This document shows, piece by piece, positions 1-7,693 of a DNA stretch of 64,000 nucleotides. A model generated the notes under the pieces. The model saw only the letters and a list, made by a program, of their open reading frames with translations. It ran no database searches and was not told the origin of the DNA. Source of the stretch: Streptomyces sp. AA1529. GTDB lineage: Bacteria; Actinomycetota; Actinomycetes; Streptomycetales; Streptomycetaceae. Location of the stretch: positions 62,001-126,000 of the forward strand of contig NZ_ALAP01000037.1 of the NCBI RefSeq assembly GCF_000280905.1, read 5' to 3'. The position numbers and the translations under genes were made by a program. Within the stretch, counting starts at the first letter, position 1. Every line of letters starts with the position of its first letter.

Positions 1-841
1 GCTCTATCCGGCGACGGGGTTCACCAAGGGCGAGGCGATCCGCTACTACGCCGCCGTCGCCGATGTCCTGCTGCCCCACCTCGACGGACGCCCCCTCTCC
101 TTTCTGCGTTTCCCGGACGGCGTGGAGGGCGAGAAGTTCTTCACCAAGCACGTTCCGCCGGGCACCCCCGACTGGGTGACGACACGCAAGATCACGGTGG
201 TGAGCAGGACGCCGCTGAACCAGGTCCTCATCCAGGACGAGGCCACGCTGGTCTGGGCGGCCAATCTGGCGGCCCTGGAGCTGCACACCCCGCAGTGGCA
301 GTCGGACCACCAGGCCGAGGCGGACCGGCTGGTCTTCGACCTCGATCCCGGTGAGGGTGCCGACATCCTGGACTGCCGCAGGCTCGCCGACTGGCTGCGC
401 GAACGGGTGGCCGACGACGGGATCGCCCTGCTGCCCAAGACCTCCGGCTCCAAGGGCCTGCACCTGATCGCGGCGATCGAGCACACGCCCTCCGACCGGG
501 TCTCGGCATACGCGAAGCGGCTCGCCCAGCAGGCCGAGGCGGAGCTTCCCGACCATGCGGTCAGCAAGATGGCCAAGGATCTGCGGCCGGGGAAGGTCTT
601 CGTCGACTGGTCGCAGAACAACCAGGCCAAGACCACGGCAGCGCCCTACACGCTGCGCGCCAAGCAGCGTCCGACCGCCTCGACCCCGCTGACGTGGGCC
701 GAGCTGGCCGCTGCCGACCGGCCGGAGGACCTGGTCTTCCTCGGCACCGAGCTGCCGCAGCGGATCGAGGAGTACGGCGACCTGCTGGCCCCACTGCTGG
801 AGAGCGCCGCCGGGAGCGGCCGGGGCCGCATCCCGGCGTAG
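1..841 (+). CDS. ligD: LigD-type NHEJ polymerase/primase domain protein (5' truncated)
   Basis: The gene enters from the left edge already in frame (LYPATGFTKGEAIRYY...), so the 5' end is missing. The visible part is the archaeo-eukaryotic primase-like polymerase (PolDom) of bacterial non-homologous end joining. It shows the DLDPG metal-binding motif, the KTSGSKGLH nucleotide-binding motif and the VFVDWSQNNQAKTTAAPYTLRA block typical of LigD-Pol. In the family this domain fills in or adds ribonucleotides at double-strand-break ends together with Ku and a ligase. No ligase or nuclease domain follows, because the ORF stops directly after PolDom. This is therefore probably a stand-alone Pol protein, as is common in Streptomyces, although an upstream fusion cannot be excluded. 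Confidence 0.85.
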   Translation, partial: LYPATGFTKGEAIRYYAAVADVLLPHLDGRPLSFLRFPDGVEGEKFFTKHVPPGTPDWVTTRKITVVSRTPLNQVLIQDEATLVWAANLAALELHTPQWQSDHQAEADRLVFDLDPGEGADILDCRRLADWLRERVADDGIALLPKTSGSKGLHLIAAIEHTPSDRVSAYAKRLAQQAEAELPDHAVSKMAKDLRPGKVFVDWSQNNQAKTTAAPYTLRAKQRPTASTPLTWAELAAADRPEDLVFLGTELPQRIEEYGDLLAPLLESAAGSGRGRIPA

Positions 842-968
842 CGTCGTGCGCACACCGCCCGGGGGGCTCCGCCCGCGCGCCGGGGCGGGAGGGTGGAGCG
901 GCCGAGGTCGCTCCGCCCTCCCCCGGACGGCTTCCGTGGCGGCCTCCCGAAGAGCCCGCCGACCGGTC

Positions 969-1256
969 TCAGTGCGCTTCCGCGCCCCAGTCGCTGCCCG
1001 CGCGGGCACGGTAGTCGCGAGCCGTGCGGACCCGGTCGGCCACCGAGGAGGGGAGCCGGTCCTGGACGGCGTCGGCGGCCTTCGCGGCGGCCTGCCGGCT
1101 GCTGAGCGCCGCCGCCTCCCCCGCGTTGCGCACCGCCGGGTTCTCCGCGATCCTCCGCACGCCCTTCCTGATCTGCTCGTAGCGCTCGCGTCCCGCGCGG
1201 GCGCCGAGCACGTAGCCGATGGCCAGTCCGGACACGAATGTGAGCCGGTAGCGCAT
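969..1256 (-). CDS. YtxH domain-containing small protein
   Basis: A 95-residue protein beginning MRYRLTFVSGLAIGYVLGARAGRERYEQIRK. It has a short N-terminal hydrophobic, glycine-rich segment followed by the GYVLGARAGRERYE signature of YtxH-like proteins and an Ala-rich helical tail. I chose the ATG at 1256 because a strong purine-rich site (GAGAAGGGG) lies just upstream; the frame stays open 20 codons further but without a comparable site. YtxH proteins are small envelope-associated proteins of unclear, often stress-linked, role. It is monocistronic, with tRNA-Asn upstream in the other orientation. Confidence 0.75.
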   Translation of the reverse strand: MRYRLTFVSGLAIGYVLGARAGRERYEQIRKGVRRIAENPAVRNAGEAAALSSRQAAAKAADAVQDRLPSSVADRVRTARDYRARAGSDWGAEAH

Positions 1257-1445
1257 AGCTTGCCCCTTCTCTCGGCTGGTGGTCCTGCTGCCGTACCCGG
1301 GGACTGCGGCAGCCACCGGGGTGCCTCAGGGGTACCGCGTTCGGGCGGCGGCAATACCGATTTCGGAGCACCCCCTGGCATGCGCTAATGTATTCCCCAC
1401 CGCAAGGGAGCGCCCCGGGGATCCGGAGTGCGACCGACGCGACGG

Positions 1446-1518
1446 TCCCGTGTAGCTCAATCGGCAGAGCAGCCGGCTGTTAACCGGCAGGTTACTGGTT
1501 CGAGTCCAGTCGCGGGAG
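1446..1518 (+). tRNA. tRNA-Asn (GTT)
   Basis: A 73-nt cloverleaf. The 7-bp acceptor stem TCCCGTG/CGCGGGA contains one G-T pair, the anticodon loop is CTGTTAA with anticodon GTT, and the T-loop is GGTTCGAGTCC. The CCA tail is not encoded in register. An intrinsic terminator follows directly. Confidence 0.95.
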
Positions 1519-1527
1519 CACCACTCG

Positions 1528-1553
1528 AAAGGGCCCCTCTCCAGGGGCCCTTT
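1528..1553 (+). terminator. Intrinsic terminator after tRNA-Asn
   Basis: The hairpin AAAGGGCCCCT / AGGGGCCCTTT with a CTCC loop is followed by a short T-run. It starts 10 nt after the tRNA end. Confidence 0.85.
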
Positions 1554-1754
1554 TCGTGTGCCACCACTGCGTCCGAGGCCCGGCACAAGGGGCGTTCTTC
1601 CGTGCTTCACAACGAAGTTGGCCGCGAACTGGAACCAATCACCCTTGGTTCGGGGTCCTCACCTGCGTAGATCTCCCCCGGCGCGGGCGGCAGATCCTAT
1701 GAACGGTTATGCTGCGGCAGACGGCGCGCACAGATGTGCGCGGCGCGCCGTTAC

Positions 1755-1828
1755 GGGGCGGTAGCTCAGCCGGTTAGAGCAGCGGACTCATAATCCGTCG
1801 GCCGTGGGTTCGAGTCCCACCCGCCCCA
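1755..1828 (+). tRNA. tRNA with CAT anticodon (Ile2 or elongator Met)
   Basis: A 74-nt cloverleaf with acceptor stem GGGGCGG/CCGCCCC, discriminator A, and anticodon loop CTCATAA, giving anticodon CAT. It lacks the three consecutive G-C pairs at the base of the anticodon stem that mark initiator tRNA. It is therefore either elongator tRNA-Met or the lysidine-modified tRNA-Ile2. The anticodon arm (GCGGACTCATAATCCGT) looks closer to Ile2, but sequence alone does not settle this for me. Confidence 0.9.
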
Positions 1829-2236
1829 CCTCAGTACAACCGCGCAGAAACGTTCCGAGCTGGACCTCGGCCGGAGCATTCCGGGAACGGGCGCCCCGTT
1901 CCGCGTGCCCTCCGGCGGCCGTTGACCTCTGCGCCGGGCAGCTGCCCCCGTCACCCGTCCAGGGCACCCCCGTCCAGGTCTTCGAAGAGCCCCTCCGCCC
2001 GGTCGGACCGCGCGCTCCGCGAAAGCCGTGCGAGCCGTGCGAGCCGTGCGAGCCGTGCGAGTCCTCCGGAACAGCGCCCGCACCTCCCTGCGCCGTCCGG
2101 GCGCCCCCGCTCTTCGGCACCTCTGTGGAAGCGTCCCGCCCGCGACTCCGTCCAACGGCATCCGGGACGGCTCTCCCCCGCGCCCCGGATCGCACCCTCC
2201 ACACCGCGCCGCCACCGGAAGAGCCGTCAATATTGG
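1829..2236. other. Intergenic stretch after the CAT tRNA
   Basis: About 400 bases separate the tRNA from the promoter of the HTH gene. I see no convincing gene here: the overlapping open frames on both strands are low-complexity Arg/Pro/Ala translations. The only structure I can support is the short 9-bp tandem repeat at 2023-2061. Confidence 0.6.
2023..2061. repeat. 9-bp tandem repeat (GAGCCGTGC, about 4 copies)
   Basis: Three exact GAGCCGTGC units at 2032-2058 are preceded by one imperfect copy (AAAGCCGTG at 2023) and followed by a partial unit. It lies in non-coding DNA between the tRNA and the HTH/ClpN operon. Confidence 0.8.
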
Positions 2237-2265
2237 TTGACAGCAGTCTCGCGTCACCCTAAGTT
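2237..2265 (+). promoter_or_regulatory. Vegetative-type promoter giving a leaderless transcript
   Basis: A perfect -35 TTGACA (2237-2242), a 17-bp spacer and the -10 hexamer TAAGTT (2260-2265). Transcription would begin about 7 nt later, at or next to the ATG at 2273, and no Shine-Dalgarno sequence precedes that ATG. A leaderless mRNA is the natural reading. Confidence 0.65.
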
Positions 2266-2272
2266 GACATGC

Positions 2273-2515
2273 ATGGCAGGAACGGAAGCAGCAGGAGCGG
2301 ACGAGGCGGTCCGCACCGCACAGGCCGCCCTGGACGGCGACCCGGCCGTGGGGCTGCGGGCCGTCGCCGCGCTGCGGCGGCTCGCCGAGCGCCTGGAGGC
2401 GCTCCAGGTCGACAGCGCGCGCCGCCAGGGGTGGTCCTGGGACGAGATCGGCGCGGCCCTCGGAGTCAGCAGGCAGGCCGTGCACAAGAAGCACTCGAAG
2501 CGCACCGGGAGGTAG
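2273..2515 (+). CDS. Small helix-turn-helix DNA-binding protein
   Basis: An 80-residue protein. Residues about 1-50 form an Ala/Leu/Arg-rich helical region, and residues 53-75 (GWSWDEIGAALGVSRQAVHKKHSK) are a textbook helix-turn-helix with a basic C-terminus. The start at 2273 is supported by the promoter position and the HTH frame. It sits 5 bp upstream of a ClpN-domain gene and is probably co-transcribed with it. The function is not known to me. I infer a small regulator acting on, or with, the ClpN protein, perhaps autoregulatory. Confidence 0.8.
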   Translation: MAGTEAAGADEAVRTAQAALDGDPAVGLRAVAALRRLAERLEALQVDSARRQGWSWDEIGAALGVSRQAVHKKHSKRTGR

Positions 2516-2520
2516 GAACG

Positions 2521-3108
2521 ATGTTCGAAAGGTTCACCGAGGAGGCGCGGGACGTGGTGATCGGCGCTCAGGAGGAGGCACGCTCCCTCGGGCACGACCG
2601 GATCGGCACCGAGCATCTGCTGCTGGGCGCATTGCGGCGGCCCGGGCGGACGGGCGCCGCGACCCTGCACCGGCTGGGCGTGAGCGCGGCGTCGTGCCGG
2701 GCGGCGGTCGCGGGAGTGGTCGCCGGGTCCCGCGAGGACCTCGGCCCGCAGGACGCGGAGGCGCTGCGCACCCTCGGGATCGACCTGGCGGAGGTCCGCA
2801 GGCGTGCGGAGGAGTCCTTCGGCGCGGGCGCGCTCGACTCGGCCCCGGGGTCCGGTCGTACGGGGCGCGGCAGTGGCACCGCCCCGCGGCACATCCCGTT
2901 CGCCGCACGCGCGAAGGGGGCGCTGAAGCGGGCGCTGCGCGAGGCGTCGGCGCGCGGGGACCGGGAGATCGGGACCGCACACGTACTGCTCGGCGTGCTG
3001 GGGTCGGAGGACAACATCTCCGTCGCGGTGTTCACGCGGCTCGGCGTGGAACCGGCGGTGGTGCACGAACTGGTGCTCGACGACCTGCGGACGGCGGCGA
3101 CCTCGTGA
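2521..3108 (+). CDS. Stand-alone Clp N-terminal (double ClpN repeat) protein
   Basis: A 195-residue protein starting MFERFTEEARDVVIGAQEEARSLGHDRIGTEHLLLGAL, the canonical ClpA/ClpC N-domain. A second N-repeat sits at about residues 122-190 (FAARAKGALKRALREASARGDREIGTAHVLLGVLGSEDN). No AAA+ modules follow, so this is an adaptor-sized stand-alone N-domain, not an unfoldase. In ClpC the N-domain recruits adaptors and substrates, so this protein may compete for or deliver clients; that is inference. An RBS (GGTAGGAACG) lies in the short gap after the HTH gene. The two genes form one unit. Confidence 0.85.
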   Translation: MFERFTEEARDVVIGAQEEARSLGHDRIGTEHLLLGALRRPGRTGAATLHRLGVSAASCRAAVAGVVAGSREDLGPQDAEALRTLGIDLAEVRRRAEESFGAGALDSAPGSGRTGRGSGTAPRHIPFAARAKGALKRALREASARGDREIGTAHVLLGVLGSEDNISVAVFTRLGVEPAVVHELVLDDLRTAATS

Positions 3109-3335
3109 GGAGACCTCCGGGGCGCACGTGACCGGGACCTCTGAGGCTCCGGTGACGGGAGGGGCACCGGTGGCTCGGTAGGGGGCAACTGCCCGCACAG
3201 AGCCGGGTGATGACGTACAACCCCCCGAGGCGGCGACGTGTCGTACTGGGTATCCCGCGCATCGCTCCCATTCCGGCGATGCCACGGAAAGCACGTATAC
3301 GACTGCTTCTTCACCGAAGAGGGGGAAAAATCACG

Positions 3336-3893
3336 ATGCGTTCCACCGGTTCCACCCGCTCCACCCGCTTCTCCAAGGGCGCACTGGCCGCTGCCGCGAC
3401 CTCCGCGCTGGTACTCCTGCCCGCCGGGGCCGCCTATGCCGGCAGCGGCCCGGCCACTCCCCCGGCGCACCCGCAGAAGCTGACCCGCAGCACGGCCCCC
3501 TCCCCCGAGGGGAACCCGGCGAGCCGGGCGGCCCGGGCGGCGGGGGTCTGCGACGACGCCGTGCCGATCGGCACCCGCGGACTGATCAAGCGGGGCTCGG
3601 AGACGATCGCCTCGGTCAAGCAGTTCTACTCGAAGAAATGCAACGAGAACTACGGCTACGTGTGGGTCTGGGAGAGCTTCCGCAAGACAGCCGCGCCCTA
3701 CGACATCACCGCCGGCGTCTACAGCTACAGCGACGACTCGGTGCACGCCGCCAAGGCGTGGAAGTCCACCAAACAGCAGGAGTTCTGGACGGACGGGGCA
3801 AACACCGTCGACCACTGCACCTCCGGCGTGGGCAGCCTGCGCCCGGCCGGCGCGCCGCAGAGCTACCAGGCGTACTCCCAGAAGCGCTGCTGA
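3336..3893 (+). CDS. Secreted four-cysteine protein, paralogue A
   Basis: A 185-residue secreted protein. Residues 1-34 are a signal peptide (basic MRSTGSTRSTRFSKG, then AALAAAATSALVLLP-like core, cleavage near AYA-G). The mature domain begins at about CDDAVPIGTRGLIKRG and has four cysteines, the last being the final residue (QKRC). The core SVKQFYSKKCNENYGYVWVWESF is nearly identical to the next gene. The ATG at 3336 follows GGGGGAAAAATCACG and places the signal peptide correctly; the frame is open further upstream but without secretory features. The pattern loosely resembles DUF2690/YjfA-type secreted proteins, but I would not assign that family firmly. Function unknown. Confidence 0.75.
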   Translation: MRSTGSTRSTRFSKGALAAAATSALVLLPAGAAYAGSGPATPPAHPQKLTRSTAPSPEGNPASRAARAAGVCDDAVPIGTRGLIKRGSETIASVKQFYSKKCNENYGYVWVWESFRKTAAPYDITAGVYSYSDDSVHAAKAWKSTKQQEFWTDGANTVDHCTSGVGSLRPAGAPQSYQAYSQKRC

Positions 3894-3942
3894 GCAACGC
3901 ACCCGACCGGCCCACGACGGCCGGAGGGGATGCGCAAGAGCC

Positions 3943-3979
3943 GGGGCCCGGCGCCGCTTTGCCGGTGGCGCCGGGCCCC
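3943..3979 (+). terminator. Strong hairpin terminator after paralogue A
   Basis: A perfect 13-bp stem (GGGGCCCGGCGCC / GGCGCCGGGCCCC) with an 11-nt loop, about 50 bp after the stop. There is no T-tract, as is common in Streptomyces. It separates the two paralogues, which probably have separate promoters. Confidence 0.75.
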
Positions 3980-4120
3980 TTCCGCGCCGCTCGCACCCCC
4001 TTCCCACGACCCGCCGCCGCGCGCACGAATCCCCGCCACGGGCATCACCGCCTCGTACTGTGAGGTTCTGGTCTGACCGTTATGACCGGAAAATCCCGTA
4101 CTCCCATCAGGAGGAGATTC

Positions 4121-4696
4121 ATGCGCACTCCGTCCGCCTTCAAGGGCGTCTCGCCCGTCAAGGGCGCCCTCACCGCCGCCGCCTGCGCGATGGCGCTGCT
4201 GCCCGCCGGCGCCGCCCAGGCCGACGCCACGGCGCCGGCCCCCACCGAGGCCCGGGCCGGCTCGGCGGCGGCATCCGCCGGCCTGCCCGAGAGCGCCCCG
4301 GCGGCCGACGAGGCCGGCATGTCCGCCGACCGGTCCGCCATGTCCGCGCACATGTGCAGCGACGCCCACCAGATCGGCTCGACCGGCTACATCAAGCGCA
4401 AGGGCTACACGATCGGCTCGGTCAAGCAGTTCTACTCGAAGAAGTGCAACCGCAACTACGGCTACCTGTGGGTGTGGAAGAGTTTCCGCGACCACCACCG
4501 GAACTACGCGACGAACGTCGGCGTGTACGACTTCCACGCCAAGAAGCTGGTCGGGCTGCGCATCTGGCGCCACACCTCCGCCGCGGAGTTCTGGTCCTAC
4601 CCGGCGGACACCGTGCGCCACTGCACCGCTGCGCGCGGCGCCGTGACGGTGCCCGGCGAGAGCAAGAACTACGCCTACTCCTCCAAGCGCTGCTGA
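4121..4696 (+). CDS. Secreted four-cysteine protein, paralogue B
   Basis: A 191-residue secreted protein. The signal peptide covers about residues 1-35 (FKGVSPVKGALTAAACAMALLPAGAAQA). An Ala/Pro/Ser/Met-rich linker runs to about residue 80, then comes the conserved domain MCSDAHQIGSTGYIKRKGYTIGSVKQFYSKKCNRNYGYLWVWKSF. It shares with paralogue A the four Cys positions, the SVKQFYSKKCN-NYGY-WVW core and the C-terminal KRC. The start at 4121 is fixed by AGGAGGAG just upstream. This is a tandem duplication with diverged linker and middle region. Two disulfides and an extracellular role are inferred; no catalytic motif is visible. Confidence 0.75.
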   Translation: MRTPSAFKGVSPVKGALTAAACAMALLPAGAAQADATAPAPTEARAGSAAASAGLPESAPAADEAGMSADRSAMSAHMCSDAHQIGSTGYIKRKGYTIGSVKQFYSKKCNRNYGYLWVWKSFRDHHRNYATNVGVYDFHAKKLVGLRIWRHTSAAEFWSYPADTVRHCTAARGAVTVPGESKNYAYSSKRC

Positions 4697-4737
4697 CCCT
4701 GTCCGGCCGCTGACCACCCGAGCCGCAGCGGGGGAGT

Positions 4738-5880
4738 TCACAGCACCGAGGCCATCCGGCGCACCACCTCCGCCAGGATCTCCGGCGAGGTCGCCAGGTT
4801 CAGCCGGACGTGCCCCGCTCCCCCGGTACCGAAAGCGGGCCCGGGATTGAGGGCGACCCGGCCGCGCCGCAGGAACACCGCGGCCGGGTCCTCGCCCAGC
4901 CCCAGCGCCCGGCAGTCGAGCCAGGCGAGGAAGGTGCCCTGGGGCTCCCGGTGGGCGACCCCGGGCAGTTCCCCGGAGAGCAGCTCCCCCAGCAGCCGCC
5001 GGTTCTCGTCCAGGCCGGCCAGCAGGTCGTCGAGCCAGCCGGTGGCCTGCCGCAGCGCCGCCGAGTGCGCGATCACGCCCAGGTGACTGGGCCCGTGGCC
5101 GACCTCCTCCGGCATCGCGGCCAGCTCGTCGGCTGCCGCGCTGCCCGCGACCGCCAGGCCCGCCTTGAGTCCGGCCAGGTTCCACGCCTTGGACGCGGAC
5201 AGCAGACAGAACGCGTCCTGGCTGCCCGGCACCGACAGATACGGCACCTGCCTGGCTCCCGGCAGCACCAACGGCGCGTGGATCTCGTCGGCGACCACCC
5301 GCACCCCGTACGCGGCGGCGAGCGCTGCGACATCCGCCAGCTCCTCGGCGGTGTGCACCGTGCCGGTGGGGTTGTGCGGGCTGCACAGCAGGAAGGCGGC
5401 CCGCCGCCCGCCCTCCGCGGCCCGCGCGAAAGCCGCCTCCAGCGCCTCCGGGTCCAGCCGTCCGGCCGGGTCCAGCGGGGCCTCCACGACGCGGCGGTCC
5501 AGGTGCGCGACGAACTGGTAGAAGGGCGGGTAGACGGGCGGATTGACCACCACCGCGTCACCGGGGCCGGTGACCAGCTTGAGCACCTCGACGACGCCGA
5601 GCATCACGTCCGGCACCAGCGCGGTGCGCTCCGCCGGGATCCGCCAGCCCCAGCGGCGGCGCGCGAAGTCGTCCCACGCGTCCGCGTAGCCGGTGCCCGC
5701 GGGGTAGCCGGTGTCGCCCGTCCGGACCGCCTCGCGGATCGCCTCGGCGACCGGCTCCGCCGGCAGGACGTCCATCTCCGCCACCCACGCGGGTAGCACA
5801 TCGGGGTCGTAGGCGCGCCACTTCATGCTCGTGCGGCGGCGCAGTTCCTCCAGGCTCAGCGTGCGCAGGGGGTTCGGCAA
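4738..5880 (-). CDS. MalY/PatB-type PLP aminotransferase (C-S lyase)
   Basis: A fold-type I PLP enzyme of about 380 residues. Visible features are [23 protein letters not shown] at the N-terminus, [35 protein letters not shown] (PLP-binding Asp) and [14 protein letters not shown] with the Schiff-base Lys. These are the marks of MalY/PatB cystathionine beta-lyases, which cleave cystathionine or other cysteine-S-conjugates. I chose the TTG start at 5880 because AAGGAG lies 6 nt upstream and it gives the family length. The frame is open to an ATG at 5997, but that extension reads through a 13-bp tandem repeat and is probably not coding. It is divergent from the FGGY gene. Confidence 0.85.
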   Translation of the reverse strand: MPNPLRTLSLEELRRRTSMKWRAYDPDVLPAWVAEMDVLPAEPVAEAIREAVRTGDTGYPAGTGYADAWDDFARRRWGWRIPAERTALVPDVMLGVVEVLKLVTGPGDAVVVNPPVYPPFYQFVAHLDRRVVEAPLDPAGRLDPEALEAAFARAAEGGRRAAFLLCSPHNPTGTVHTAEELADVAALAAAYGVRVVADEIHAPLVLPGARQVPYLSVPGSQDAFCLLSASKAWNLAGLKAGLAVAGSAAADELAAMPEEVGHGPSHLGVIAHSAALRQATGWLDDLLAGLDENRRLLGELLSGELPGVAHREPQGTFLAWLDCRALGLGEDPAAVFLRRGRVALNPGPAFGTGGAGHVRLNLATSPEILAEVVRRMASVL

Positions 5881-5897
5881 CGGTGCTCCTTCCGGTC

Positions 5898-5936
5898 GTG
5901 GTGCCTGTGAGTGGTGCCTGTGAGTGGTGCCTGCGG
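5898..5936. repeat. 13-bp tandem repeat (3 copies) in divergent intergenic region
   Basis: GTGGTGCCTGTGA occurs exactly at 5898-5910 and 5911-5923, then with two changes at 5924-5936. It lies in the 182-bp gap between the divergent MalY-like and FGGY genes. The 13-bp period argues against a coding role. Confidence 0.85.
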
Positions 5937-6062
5937 GTCGTGTTGGTGAATCGTTCCTGTGCGGTGCCCGGGCCGGCGGAGGTGCGGCGTCCGTCACCGG
6001 TGCGGGGTGCCGGGGCGGGGTGCCCGGCCCGGTACGGGTGGCTATGAGGCATCATTCCGGCC

Positions 6063-7469
6063 ATGGGGATAGTCGCCGGCCTGGACAGTTCAGCCGAGTA
6101 CACGAGCATCGTCGTCTGCGACACCGAAACGGGTGCGGTCGTCCGGCACGGGCACGCCGAGCACCCCGGTGAGCGCGACGATCCGCAGTCCTGGCTGCGC
6201 TCCCTCGGCACGGCCGCGGGTGGCGGGCAGCTCGCCGACGTGCAGGCGATCGGTGTCTCGGCGCAGCAGCAGGGCCTCGTCGCGCTGGACGGCACGGGCG
6301 AACCGGTCGGCGCCGCGCTGCTGGGCAACGACCAGCGGGTGCAGACGGCCGCGGCGGACCTGGTGGAGGCGTTCGGCGGGCGTGCGGCGTGGGCGGCGGC
6401 CGTCGGCAGCGTCCCGCAGGCCGCGCACCCGGTGTCCAAGCTGCGCTGGCTGGCCCGCGAACAGCCGGCGGCGGCGCGGCGGACCGCCGAGGCCATGCAG
6501 CCGCACGACTGGCTGGTGTGGCAGTTGCTGGGCCGCCCGGCGCGGCGGGTGACCGACCGCGGGGACGCCTCGGGCACCGGCTACTGGTCGGCGGCGACCG
6601 AGTCCTACCGGCCGGACCTGGTCGAGCTGGCACTCGGACACCAGGTGGGGCTGCCGGAGGTGGCCGGTCCGGCGGAGCCCGCCGGGCACACCCCGGAGGG
6701 GCTGCTGATCTCCGCCGGTACCGGCCAGACGATGGCCGCCGCGTTCGGCCTGGGCCTGGGTCCCGGCGATGTGGTGATCTCGCTCGGCGCGACCGGCTCG
6801 GTGTGCGCCGTCCATCACGAGGCGCTGGCCGATCCTTCCGGAACCATCACCTCCTACGCGGACGCCACCGGCAGGCATCTGCCGGTCGTGCGCACCCTGA
6901 ACGCGACGCGGGTGCTGCGCGGGGCCGCCGGGATGCTCGGCACCGATCTGGAGGGCCTCTCCGAGCTGGCGCTCTCCTCCACTCCCGGCTCCTCGGGGCT
7001 GGTGCTGCTGCCCTACCTGGAGGGCGAGCAGACGCCGCAGCTGCCGCACACCGCGGGCTCGCTGCACGGGCTGCGGCGCGAGAGCATGCGGCCGGAGTTC
7101 CTGGCGCGGGCCGCTGTGGAGGGCATGCTGTGCGGGCTGGCGGACGCGCTGGAGGTGCTGCGCGCCCGCGGGGTGCAGGTGCGGCGGGTCTTCCTGCTGG
7201 GCCAGGCGGCGGGGCTGGGCGCGGTCCGGGAGGCGGCGCCCGCACTGCTGGACGCGCAGGTCGTGGTGCCCGAGCCGGCCGACTACGCGGCGATCGGCGC
7301 GGCGCGGCAGGCGGCGTGGGCGCTCTCCGGGTCCGGCAGTCCCCCGCAGTGGCCCGCCGCGGCCTGCCAGGTGTTCGAGGCGGGCGAGCAGCGGGCCGTC
7401 GGGCAGGCGGTGCGGCAGCAGTACGCCACGGTGCGCGAGGAGATGTATCCGGGGGCGCTGGGAGTCTGA
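6063..7469 (+). CDS. FGGY-family (xylulokinase-like) protein lacking the catalytic Asp
   Basis: A 468-residue protein of the FGGY carbohydrate-kinase fold, closest to actinobacterial xylulokinases. It shows GLDSS at residues 7-11, QQQGLVALDGTGEPVGAALLGNDQR (68-92), TLNATRVLRGAAGMLG, and a C-terminal domain with [37 protein letters not shown]. Xylulokinases carry GxGDN(M/A)A around the phosphotransfer base; here the equivalent at 219-224 reads GTGQTM, so Asp is replaced by Gln at residue 222 (nt 6726-6728). The ADP-binding SLGATGSV after it is kept. If the alignment holds, the protein may be a sugar-binding pseudokinase. ATG at 6063; monocistronic. Confidence 0.8.
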   Translation: MGIVAGLDSSAEYTSIVVCDTETGAVVRHGHAEHPGERDDPQSWLRSLGTAAGGGQLADVQAIGVSAQQQGLVALDGTGEPVGAALLGNDQRVQTAAADLVEAFGGRAAWAAAVGSVPQAAHPVSKLRWLAREQPAAARRTAEAMQPHDWLVWQLLGRPARRVTDRGDASGTGYWSAATESYRPDLVELALGHQVGLPEVAGPAEPAGHTPEGLLISAGTGQTMAAAFGLGLGPGDVVISLGATGSVCAVHHEALADPSGTITSYADATGRHLPVVRTLNATRVLRGAAGMLGTDLEGLSELALSSTPGSSGLVLLPYLEGEQTPQLPHTAGSLHGLRRESMRPEFLARAAVEGMLCGLADALEVLRARGVQVRRVFLLGQAAGLGAVREAAPALLDAQVVVPEPADYAAIGAARQAAWALSGSGSPPQWPAAACQVFEAGEQRAVGQAVRQQYATVREEMYPGALGV

Positions 7470-7693
7470 CCCCCGCGGTACACGGGCGCCCCGCGCCCCC
7501 GCGCGGCACCGGTGCGCCGGGAGCGGCAGGTCCGGGGCGCGGGCGGGGGACGGGTGTCCGGCGGCGCGCGTCGAGGGCCGGTCGTGCGGGCACCGGGACC
7601 GTCCAAAACCGGAGGCGGCCCCGTACCGGACGCTTGTACGCTCGATCACTTGCGCCCTCCGTTCTCCCGATCTGACCGACCGAGGAAATCCGT

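Noticed and set aside
1755..1828. Initiator tRNA-fMet
   Set aside because: The anticodon stem lacks the three stacked G-C pairs and the acceptor stem has a normal first pair.
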